Made by a program: the position numbers and the translations under genes. Shown in pieces: positions 6,896 through 14,644 of a stretch of 64,000 nt of DNA; positions within the stretch are counted from its first letter, which is position 1, and the number at the start of each line of letters is the position of its first letter. The notes beneath the pieces were generated by a model. The model did no database searches and had not been told where the DNA came from. It was given only the letters and a program-made list of their open reading frames with translations. Source of the DNA: Hyphomonadaceae bacterium (GTDB lineage Bacteria > Pseudomonadota > Alphaproteobacteria > Caulobacterales > Hyphomonadaceae); the NCBI GenBank assembly GCA_016714495.1, contig JADKDU010000003.1, forward strand, positions 248,001-312,000. Direction: 5' to 3'.

Positions 6896-8938
6896 CGCCT
6901 TCGGCTTGGCGAGCGAGACCGGTTTCGGTTCTCCTTCCTCGGCGCCTGTCCACAAGCGACCGTCGGGCGGGATGGGGTGGTGGTAGTGTCGGCGGGCAAG
7001 ATGGGCTTTGTAGAAGCCCTCATAGTCGATGAGCGCTCCGATTTCGCGGGCTTCGTGATCCTGCGTCACGCCAATCTCGAAATAGGAGTCGAGATTGGCG
7101 AGGTTGGGCTGCGGGAGATTGCCGGAGCGATAATCGTCGCGCATCTGGCGATAGAGACCTTCGAGCGCGCGCGAGAGCTTGACGACATCGAAGAGCGTGC
7201 TGCTGTCGCGGTTGGCGATGAGGCGGGCGCGGAGGACTTCGAGTTCCCCCCTCCCCTTGCCCGCCAGATGGATGGCGCGGGCGACGAAATCTTCCGGCGT
7301 CTCGGTGACGAGGTCCGGTAGGCCGGCATTGCGCAGGAGACTGCCGCAGACGCGGCTGGAGAAGCAGCGGCCCGACCAGGTGAGCACGGGCACGCCCATC
7401 CAGAGCGCGTCCGACGCGGTGGTGTGAGCGCCGTAGGGCGTCGAGTCGAGGAAGAGATCAGCGAGCGGATAGCGCGCGAGGTGACGCGGGTTCGGAAGCT
7501 TCGGCGCGAAGATGAGGCGGTCGCCGGCGACGCCGCGCGCTTCAGCCTGTTCGCGCAGGCGCTGGTTGGTTTCGGGCGCATAGTCGAGCAGCCAGAGGAC
7601 GCTGTTGTCGGTGGCTTTCATCACCTCCATCCAGCGGTCGAAGGTGAAGCGCGTGAATTTGTGGCTGGCGTTGAAGCAGCAGAACACGAAGGCGTCGTCC
7701 GGAAGGCCGAAATCGGCGCGCTTAGGCGTAGTTTCGTCGACGATGCGCCTGCGGTCGTTGGGCTGGTAACATGGCAGGCGGAGAACTTTTTCGGAGTACC
7801 AGCCTTCAGCGTACTCCGGAATCGTCCAGTCGTCGCCGACGATATAGTGATGGAAGGACGAGCCCATCGTGCCGGGATAGCCGAGCCAGTTGACCTGGAT
7901 GGGCGCGGGGCGGCGCGCGAAGACGCCGATGCGCGCATCGCGCGTGTGTCCGTTGACATCCACGAGGATGTCGATGCCGTCTTCCGCGATCATGGCCGCG
8001 GCTTCGTCATCGGTGACGCCGCGAATGTCGCGCCAGTGATCGCAGAACGCCTTGATGCGGGCTTGTATCGGATCTTCGGCCTTGATGCCCGTGTAGTAGG
8101 CGAAGACCTCGAAATCCTTGCGGTCGTGTTCCTCGAAGAAGTTGACCATCAGATAGCCGACTGCGTGGTGGCGCAGGTCGGAACTGACATAACCGATGCG
8201 CAGGCGGCGATTCATCTCGATCGGCGCAGAGCGGCGATCATATCGCGTGATGCGATCCTCGATCGGCGCCATGGTGCGGACATAGCGTTCGGATGCGGCG
8301 AGCTGGAACAACGGATCGTCGGTGTAGGCGCAGAGCGAGAGCGGGTGCAGGCGCGAGACAAGTGTCCGGCGCGAGATCTTCGAGCCTACGGGCGTCATCG
8401 GCCATTTGCACTGGGACAGGCGTGAGGCGACGTATTGTTCGGCGACATCGCGCGCATCAGGCGCGAGATCAAGACATTGAGTGAGCGCAATTTCCGCGGC
8501 GGCGAGCGCCTGGTTGTCGGAGAGGACGCGGCTGATCTGTTTCAGGAGCGTCGTCTTGTAGTTGATTGCGTCGCCGGAGACGGTGGACATGCGTTCAACG
8601 CCGTCGCGCCACTGTTCCACCGCCTCTTTCGCCATGCCGCGGCGTTCATAGGCCGAGCCGAGATTGATGCAGGCGGGGGCAAAATCGGGCTTGATCGCGA
8701 GCGCGGCCTTGAGTTCGGCCTCGCCGCCCTGCTCGTCGCCGATCTGCTGGAGCAGCGTGGAGCAGTTGAAATGGGCGATAAAGAGCAACGGGTGCTCTTT
8801 GTTGAAGGAGATCCACACCTGGTAGAGCTGGCGCGCCTGGTCGGGCTCGAGGCCGTTTGCCGCGACGAGAAGTTCGTCGAGCGGCAGGCCGCCGGCGGTG
8901 ATTTTCTGGATGCCGCCTAGGAAATGACTGTTCGACAT
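6890..8938 (-). CDS. OGT/SPINDLY-like TPR glycosyltransferase (GT41 type)
   Basis: 682 aa. The N-terminal part (about residues 1-190) is TPR-like, with an evident TPR-type unit ACINLGSAYERRGMAKEAVE. Residues about 240-640 form a GT41 catalytic region with LRIGYVSSDLRHHAVGYLM (active-site His loop), DGIDILVDVNGHTRDAR, VNWLGYPGTMG, CCFNASHKFT (conserved Lys) and TPYGAHTTASDALWMGVPVL (UDP-binding). Such enzymes transfer a sugar to Ser/Thr of proteins in the cytoplasm; relatives include flagellin glycosyltransferases. It lies immediately downstream of the Ser/Thr-rich octapeptide-repeat gene on the same strand, and within 3 kb of the flagellin cluster. The acceptor could be either; the sugar donor cannot be told from the sequence. 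Confidence 0.92.
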   Translation of the reverse strand: MSNSHFLGGIQKITAGGLPLDELLVAANGLEPDQARQLYQVWISFNKEHPLLFIAHFNCSTLLQQIGDEQGGEAELKAALAIKPDFAPACINLGSAYERRGMAKEAVEQWRDGVERMSTVSGDAINYKTTLLKQISRVLSDNQALAAAEIALTQCLDLAPDARDVAEQYVASRLSQCKWPMTPVGSKISRRTLVSRLHPLSLCAYTDDPLFQLAASERYVRTMAPIEDRITRYDRRSAPIEMNRRLRIGYVSSDLRHHAVGYLMVNFFEEHDRKDFEVFAYYTGIKAEDPIQARIKAFCDHWRDIRGVTDDEAAAMIAEDGIDILVDVNGHTRDARIGVFARRPAPIQVNWLGYPGTMGSSFHHYIVGDDWTIPEYAEGWYSEKVLRLPCYQPNDRRRIVDETTPKRADFGLPDDAFVFCCFNASHKFTRFTFDRWMEVMKATDNSVLWLLDYAPETNQRLREQAEARGVAGDRLIFAPKLPNPRHLARYPLADLFLDSTPYGAHTTASDALWMGVPVLTWSGRCFSSRVCGSLLRNAGLPDLVTETPEDFVARAIHLAGKGRGELEVLRARLIANRDSSTLFDVVKLSRALEGLYRQMRDDYRSGNLPQPNLANLDSYFEIGVTQDHEAREIGALIDYEGFYKAHLARRHYHHPIPPDGRLWTGAEEGEPKPVSLAKPKAA

Positions 8939-9013
8939 CGATCGCTGCCCGCTGGACGCAAAACGCGCCCGTGCGGGTCAGGATTGAAGTTCGTTGCTCA
9001 ATAAAAGGTAAAT

Positions 9014-9047
9014 CCGCGGGGGCGACGCGTTTACGCCACCACCGCGG
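9014..9047 (-). terminator. hairpin between octad-repeat gene and glycosyltransferase gene
   Basis: Imperfect GC-rich inverted repeat (CCGCGG arms with internal GGCG/CGCC pairing). On the minus strand it is followed by ATTTACCTTTTATT. It may attenuate or terminate the repeat-gene transcript, with partial read-through to the glycosyltransferase gene 136 bases away. Confidence 0.45.
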
Positions 9048-9074
9048 AACTTGATTTTATGGCCTTCCCTGCCC

Positions 9075-12000
9075 TTAGGCGATGCCGAGGAGGTAGGCTT
9101 CGAGCTGCGGGTCGTCGAAGCCGGCGACCTGGGTCGAGGTGAAGGACAGGAGCTGGGTCGAGGACAGAGCCGACAGGTTCGTGGTCGTCAGGTTGTCGAT
9201 CTGCGTCGTGGTGAGCTGGGCGAGTTGGGTCACATCGAAGGCCGCGATAGCGTTCGAGGAGATGCCAGCGATCACGGTGGTGGCCAACGCGCGGACCTGG
9301 GCGGTCGAAAGCGCCGCGACCTGCGCCGTAGTGAACTCGTCGAGGTCGGTCTCGTCAAGCGCCGCGATCTGGCTGGTGGTGAAGGCCTGCACCTGCGTGC
9401 TGGACAGCGTGGCGAGCTGAGTGGCGTCGAACGCGTGGACCACGGCGTTGGTGAGGCGGCCCAGCTGGGTCGCCGTGAATGCGGCAACCTGCGTGTCGGC
9501 CAGCATGGCGACGTTGGTCGAGGTCAACGCCGCGACCTGCGTGGTCGTAAGGGCTTCGAGCTGGGTGTTGGCCATCTCGGAGATGTCGGTCGCTTGCAGC
9601 CCGGCGATCTGCGTCGCGGACAGCGCCTTGACCTGCGTGGTCGAGAGCTGGCCGAACTGCGTTTCGTCGAGCGCGCGGAGATTCGTGGTCGACAGGCCGG
9701 CGAGCTGGGTGGTCGATAGCCCCCCGACATGCGTGGTGGTAAGCGCGGCGATCTGCGTCAGGTCGAGCGCAGACAGGTTCGATGCGGAGATTGCCTGGAC
9801 CTGCGTCAGCGTCATGGCGGCGATCTGTGCGTCGGTGAGCGCAGCGTACTTGGTCGAGGTGAACGCGCCGAGCTGGGTCACGGTCAGAGCCGCGATCTGG
9901 TCGGTCGTGAACTCCTGGATGTCGGTGGTCGAGAGCGCCGCAATCTGTATGTTGCTGATCGACCTGACTTGCGTGGTTGTCAGCGCAGCAACCTGCGTTC
10001 CATCGAGATCGGCCAGCGAGGTCGTCGAGAGCGACTGAACCTGCGCAGTTGTCAGCGCCGCGATCTGTGTTTCAGCCAGCGCGCCAACCGCAGTCGCCGT
10101 CAGGCTGCGGATCTGCGTGGCGGAGAGCGTGGCGACCTGCGTTTCCGTGAACTCGGCGATATCGGTGGTGTCGAGAGCCGCCATCTGCGTGGTGACGAAG
10201 GACTGCAGCTGCGTCGTGTTGAGGCCGGCGAGCTGCGTCGCATCGAGGGCGACGACCGCTTCAGTCGTCAGCTTGGCAAGCAGCGTCGCCGAGAGCGCGC
10301 CGATCTGGGTCGCATCGAGTTCGCCGATGTCGGTAGCGTTGAGCGCGCCGACCTGCGTGGTCGTGAGGTTGGCGACCTGCGTCGTGGTGAGGGCTGCAGC
10401 CTGCGTGCCGTCGAGGGCCGACAGGTTGGTGGTCGACAGCGATTTGATCTGCGTCGCCGTGAAGGCGCCGACCTGGGTTTCCGTCAGCGAACCGACATTG
10501 GTGGTGGTCAACGCGCCAATCTGCGTAGCGCTGAGGTTGGAGACCTGCGTCGTGGCCAGCGCGGCGATCTGGGTGGCGCCGAGCGAGACAAGGTTCGCGG
10601 TCGAGATCGACGCCACCTGAGTAGTCGTGAGCGCCTCGATCTGCGATTCCGTGAAGGAGCCGAGCTTGGTCGAGGTGAGCGCGTTGAGCTGCGTATTGGT
10701 CAGCGAGGCGGTCTGCGTCGCGGTCAGCGCCGAGAGCTGCGTGGTCGACAGGGCGGCGACGTTGGTCGTCGAGAGCGAGCGCAGCGCGGTGGTAGTGAGC
10801 GCCTGGATTTGCGTATCGACCAGGCTCGCCATGTTCGTGGACGTCAGGGCCACCGCCTGCGTGGCGGTCAGCGCGCCGAGCTGGTCGGTCGTGAATTCCG
10901 CAACATCGGTGGCGTTGAGGCCGGCAATGTGCGTTGCGGTGAGCGAGCGGACCTGCGTCGTCGTCAGCTGGCCGATCTGCGTAGCGTCGAGCGCCGACAG
11001 GTTTGTGGTGGAGAACGCGGCTAGCTGGGTGGTCGACAGGGCGAGAATCTGCGAGTCGGACAGCGCCCCGATATTCGTGGTTGAGATGCCGCGAACCTGC
11101 GCGGTGGTGAGTTGGCCGATCTGGGTCGTGGTCAGCTCGCCGATGTCGGTCGTGGTGAGGCCATTGAGCTGCGTGGTAGTCAGCGTCTGCAGCTGCGTGG
11201 TGCGGAAGGCATTCACCTGCGTTGCATCGAGCGCCGAGAGGTTGGTGGTGGAGATGACCGCGACCTGGCTGGTGGTCAGCGCGCCGATCTGCGTTTCCGT
11301 GAAGGCCGAGAACTTGGTGGAGTTTAGCGCCTGGAGCTGCGAAGTGGTGAGCGAGGCGACCTGCGTGGTAGTCAGCGCGGCCAGTTGCGTTTCGGCGAAG
11401 GCGGCGAAGGTGGTTGTCGTGAAAGCCTTGACGCCGGCGGTGGCGATGGCCGCCATCTGTGTTTCCGACAGGCTGGCCATGTTGGTCGAGGTGAGCGCCA
11501 GAAGCTGCGGGTTGCCCAGCGAGCCGATCTGCGTCGTTGTGAATTCGGCCACGTCAGCGGCGTCGAGACCCGTCAGCTGCGTGCTGGTCAAGGCCTTGAC
11601 CTGGGTCGTCGTCATTGCGCCGACCTGCGTGGCGTCCAGCGCCGACAGGTTGGTGACCGAGAGGGCCGCGACCTGGGACGTGGTGAGGGCTGCAAGTTGC
11701 GTCGTCGTGAGCGACTGCGCGTTGGTGGAGCTGAGGCCGGCGACCTGCGCGGTGGACAGCGACTGCAACTGAGTGGTCGAGAATTCGCCAATGTCAGTCG
11801 AGTCGAGCGCGCCGAACTGCGTCGTGGTGAGGCCCTGGATCTGCGTGGTGCGCATCGCGGCGACCTGAGTGGAGGTCAGCGCCGAAACGGCGTCCGTCGC
11901 GAGGTTCGCGATCTGCGTGGTGACCAATGACTGGATCTGCGTGGTCGTCATCTCGCCGATGTCGCCGGCGACGAGACCCGCGATCTGGGTGGTCGAGAGC

Positions 12001-14227
12001 GAGGCGATCTGGCTGGCGGTCAACGCGGCCATCTGCGTGGTGTCGAGCGCCGAGAGATTGCTGGTCGAAAGTGACTTCAGCTGCGTACCGTTGAGCTGGG
12101 TCAGTTGCGTCGTGGTGAAGGATGCGACCTGGGCGGCATCGATATTGGCGATCTGCGTCGTCGAGAGCGCGCGCATCTGCGTCGTGGTAAGGGCGCCGAC
12201 CTGGGTGCCGTCGAGCTGGGCGAAGCTGGTCGATCCAAGCGCCGCGACCTGCGCCCCCGTGAGAGCGGCGACCTGCGTGGCGGCGAGCGCCGCGACGTTG
12301 GTGGTATCGAGGGCGGAAACCTGCGTGGTGAGCAGGCCAGCGACCTGGGTTGTTGTCAGGGCCCCGATCTGCGTGTCGACGAAGGCGATCAGCGCCGTGG
12401 TGGTCAACGACTGGACCTGGGCGGTGGTCAGCGCGGCGATCTGCGTGGCGGCGAGCGCGGCGACCGCTGTGTCTGTGAGGCCGCGAACCTGCGTGGTCGC
12501 GAGGCCAGCGATCTGCGTCGTCGTGAATTCGGCGATGTCGGCGGCTTCGAGGTTGCCAAGCTGCGTGGTCGTCAGGGCGCGGACCTGCGTGGCGCTGAGG
12601 GCCCCGAACTGTGTTGTATCGAAAGCGATAAGCGCTTCGCTGGACAGGCGGCCGAGTTGCGCGACGGTGAGCGCGCCAGCCTGCGTGGTGGTGAGCGACT
12701 GGATGTTGGTGGCTGTGAGTGCGGCAGCCTGCGTGGTCGAGAGGCCCGACACCTGAAGCGTCGTCAACGCGCCCATCTGCGTGCTGGTGAGCGCGTTGAG
12801 GTTCGTGGTGGACAGCGCGTTCAGCTGTGTGGTCGCGAACGCCTGCATCTGCGTGGTGACGAGGTCCGCAACGCCTGTGGTCGTCAACGCGCCAACCTGA
12901 GCCAGCGTCAGGGCGGAGATCTGGGTCGTGCCGAGCTTGGCGACGTCGGAGGCTTCGAGGCCAGCGATCTGGGTAGTCGTGAAGCCTTTGACCTGTGTGG
13001 CTGTCAGGGCGCTGTAGCGGGTGGCGTCGAGCGCCGACAGCGTGGTGGCGTTGAACGCGGCGAGCTGGACGTTGGTGAGGCCCTTCACCTGCGTCGAGCT
13101 GAGCGCGTTCAGCTTGGTAGCTTCGATCGTGTTGAGGTTCGTGGTCGAGAGGCTGGCGATCTGGGTCGCCGTCATGGCCGCGACCTGCGTTGTATCAAGG
13201 GCGGCGAGAATGTCGGTGGTGAGGTTGCGGATCTGCGTCGTTGACAGGGCCGAGATCTGCGTTGTCGTAAAGGCCTGGACCTGAGTATCGGCGAGACCGC
13301 CAAGCTGCGTTGAGGTCAGCGACTGGGCCTGAGCATTGGTCAGGGCGGCGATCTGCGTCGTGGTGAACTCGCCGACATCTGTGGCGTTGAGCGACAGGAT
13401 CTGGGTGGTGTTCAGGCCGCGCACCTGTGTGGTCGTCAGGGCGGCGGCCTGCGTGCCGTCGAGCGCCGAGAGGTTCGTCGTGGTGAGCGCGCCGAGCTGG
13501 GTCGTGGTGAGAGCGGCGACTTGTGTATCGCTGAGGCCCGAGAGGAAGGTCGTGTTCAGCGTGCGGATCTGCGTGGTCGACAGGTTCGCGATCTGAGTGG
13601 TGGTGAATTCCGAAATATCAGCCGCTTCGAGCGCGCCAAGCTGGCTGGTCGTCAGCGCCTGAAGAACGGTGGTTCCGATCGCAGCCATCTGCGTGGTGTC
13701 GAGCGCGGCGACGGATTCCGTGCCAAGGCGCGCGATCTGCGTGCGCGTAATGGCGCCGACCTGCGTTGCGGTCAGTTCGCCGATGTCGGTGGCGTTGAGC
13801 CCGCCAACCTGCGTGGTCGAAAAGGCGCCGATCTGCGTGGTGGTGAGCGCTGCAGCCTGGGTCTGATCGAGGCTGGACAGGTTGGTGGAAGAGAAACCGC
13901 CGATTTGCGTGATCGAGAAGCCCTGAATGGCCGTGGTTTCAATCGTGGCGACCTGCGCCGTCGCGAGAACGCCGAGTTGCTGGGCGGTGAGCACCAGAAG
14001 CTGGTTGGAGGTGAAGGAGACGCTGGAGTTGATCGACGGAATCTGCGTCGTTGCAAGCGCCCTCACCTGCGTGGTGGAGAAGTTGCCGAACTGGGTGGAG
14101 CTGAGCGCCCCGATCCCCGTTGTCGTGAAAGCCGCGACCTGCGTGGTCGTCAGCGACTGGATGGACGTGGTCGACAGGCTCTGGATGGCCGTGGTCGACA
14201 GTGCGCGGATCTGCGAGACCGAAAGAG
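9075..14227 (-). repeat. 24-bp coding tandem repeat array (214 units)
   Basis: The octapeptide repeats correspond to about 214 tandem 24-base units. The units are highly diverged in codon use, so the array is old and maintained at protein level rather than a recent microsatellite-like expansion. The repeats create several long spurious open frames on the opposite strand. Confidence 0.9.
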
Positions 14228-14240
14228 CGGAAATAGACAT
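9075..14240 (-). CDS. giant octapeptide-repeat protein (1721 aa, Thr/Ser-rich)
   Basis: From residue 6 to 1715 the protein is one unbroken series of octapeptides with consensus L-[TSDN]-x-T-Q-[VIL]-x-[AGS]. I count 214 octads, with a single slip of minus two residues at residues 70-83; the count accounts exactly for the length to the terminal YLLGIA. Octads with an acidic form (x-A/T-D-I/V-x-E) recur at 7, 10, 17 or 24 octad spacing, and an L-D-x-T-Q octad usually stands three before. From residue 6 on there is no Cys or Trp. I see no signal peptide, membrane segment or RTX motif. The start was chosen at MSISALSVSQ because the repeat begins there; an upstream in-frame ATG at 14381 would add 47 unlike residues. 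Each S/T-x-x-Q looks like a helix N-cap, but a Thr-lined beta-solenoid is also possible. Family and function unrecognised; adjacent GT41 enzyme suggests O-glycosylation. Confidence 0.9.
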   Translation of the reverse strand: MSISALSVSQIRALSTTAIQSLSTTSIQSLTTTQVAAFTTTGIGALSSTQFGNFSTTQVRALATTQIPSINSSVSFTSNQLLVLTAQQLGVLATAQVATIETTAIQGFSITQIGGFSSTNLSSLDQTQAAALTTTQIGAFSTTQVGGLNATDIGELTATQVGAITRTQIARLGTESVAALDTTQMAAIGTTVLQALTTSQLGALEAADISEFTTTQIANLSTTQIRTLNTTFLSGLSDTQVAALTTTQLGALTTTNLSALDGTQAAALTTTQVRGLNTTQILSLNATDVGEFTTTQIAALTNAQAQSLTSTQLGGLADTQVQAFTTTQISALSTTQIRNLTTDILAALDTTQVAAMTATQIASLSTTNLNTIEATKLNALSSTQVKGLTNVQLAAFNATTLSALDATRYSALTATQVKGFTTTQIAGLEASDVAKLGTTQISALTLAQVGALTTTGVADLVTTQMQAFATTQLNALSTTNLNALTSTQMGALTTLQVSGLSTTQAAALTATNIQSLTTTQAGALTVAQLGRLSSEALIAFDTTQFGALSATQVRALTTTQLGNLEAADIAEFTTTQIAGLATTQVRGLTDTAVAALAATQIAALTTAQVQSLTTTALIAFVDTQIGALTTTQVAGLLTTQVSALDTTNVAALAATQVAALTGAQVAALGSTSFAQLDGTQVGALTTTQMRALSTTQIANIDAAQVASFTTTQLTQLNGTQLKSLSTSNLSALDTTQMAALTASQIASLSTTQIAGLVAGDIGEMTTTQIQSLVTTQIANLATDAVSALTSTQVAAMRTTQIQGLTTTQFGALDSTDIGEFSTTQLQSLSTAQVAGLSSTNAQSLTTTQLAALTTSQVAALSVTNLSALDATQVGAMTTTQVKALTSTQLTGLDAADVAEFTTTQIGSLGNPQLLALTSTNMASLSETQMAAIATAGVKAFTTTTFAAFAETQLAALTTTQVASLTTSQLQALNSTKFSAFTETQIGALTTSQVAVISTTNLSALDATQVNAFRTTQLQTLTTTQLNGLTTTDIGELTTTQIGQLTTAQVRGISTTNIGALSDSQILALSTTQLAAFSTTNLSALDATQIGQLTTTQVRSLTATHIAGLNATDVAEFTTDQLGALTATQAVALTSTNMASLVDTQIQALTTTALRSLSTTNVAALSTTQLSALTATQTASLTNTQLNALTSTKLGSFTESQIEALTTTQVASISTANLVSLGATQIAALATTQVSNLSATQIGALTTTNVGSLTETQVGAFTATQIKSLSTTNLSALDGTQAAALTTTQVANLTTTQVGALNATDIGELDATQIGALSATLLAKLTTEAVVALDATQLAGLNTTQLQSFVTTQMAALDTTDIAEFTETQVATLSATQIRSLTATAVGALAETQIAALTTAQVQSLSTTSLADLDGTQVAALTTTQVRSISNIQIAALSTTDIQEFTTDQIAALTVTQLGAFTSTKYAALTDAQIAAMTLTQVQAISASNLSALDLTQIAALTTTHVGGLSTTQLAGLSTTNLRALDETQFGQLSTTQVKALSATQIAGLQATDISEMANTQLEALTTTQVAALTSTNVAMLADTQVAAFTATQLGRLTNAVVHAFDATQLATLSSTQVQAFTTSQIAALDETDLDEFTTAQVAALSTAQVRALATTVIAGISSNAIAAFDVTQLAQLTTTQIDNLTTTNLSALSSTQLLSFTSTQVAGFDDPQLEAYLLGIA

Positions 14241-14644
14241 GGCCGGACCATCCTGGTCGTGTAGTTCAAGCCGACATTCGGTCGACGCGCAGATACACGG
14301 AGAACGGAATCCCGATCTCCACGGGGGACTTTTGGCACTGAATCCTTTCCATCCGGTTTCCGGCAAATTTTGCCGATTCATGAGGAGTCACAAAGGGTTC
14401 CACGCGTTAACGCCAACGCGATTCCGAGGCGTTTTCTGTCGGACTGCGCGCGCGGGATCCCAGCGGCGGCGGGCATCAATCCCCTGCTCCACAATGGTTT
14501 GCGTGCGCTCGGATCTTCGCAAGGACCTGCCAGCGCAGCGATTAGGAATCTGGCAATCTTCCTTACCGCGCACACTCGCAGACCGAGTGGCTCGACAGGT
14601 CCGGGCGTGGGTGATGATGTCGGTCGATGACGATGGAGGGGTCG
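14241..14644. other. divergent intergenic region, octad-repeat gene / amidase
   Basis: About 400 bases between the minus-strand repeat gene and the plus-strand amidase. It holds the palindrome at 14361-14375 and a strong Shine-Dalgarno (GGAGGGG) just before the amidase ATG at 14645. No other gene, RNA or recognisable promoter was found. Confidence 0.5.
14361..14375. promoter_or_regulatory. CGGCA-N5-TGCCG palindrome upstream of octad-repeat gene
   Basis: The sequence CGGCAAATTTTGCCG is a perfect inverted repeat about 120 bases upstream of the octad-repeat start. It shares half-sites and five-base spacing with the ftr-like palindrome at 2450-2468 in front of a flagellin gene. I found no GG-N10-GC sigma-54 element between it and the repeat gene, so the flagellar link is tentative. 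Confidence 0.4.

Noticed and set aside
9075..14227. The 24-base repetition as a possible CRISPR or satellite array
   Set aside because: The units are contiguous, in-frame, diverged at the DNA level and conserved as octapeptides; there are no spacers.
9051..14264. Several long plus-strand open frames (for example 9729-11024, 10627-11772, 12105-13244) opposite the octad-repeat gene
   Set aside because: They are antisense readings of the 24-base repeats; their Arg/Gly- or Val/Ala-rich repetitive translations have no family features, and a repeat unit whose length is a multiple of three keeps all frames open.
14333..14348. TGGCAC at 14335 as a sigma-54 promoter for the amidase or repeat gene
   Set aside because: The GG-N10 spacing leads to TT rather than GC, and the orientation does not suit the repeat gene.
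14241..14381. Upstream in-frame start at 14381 for the octad-repeat protein
   Set aside because: The 47 extra residues contain Cys and Trp, do not fit the repeat, and the ATG has no ribosome site; the repeat begins right after the ATG at 14240.
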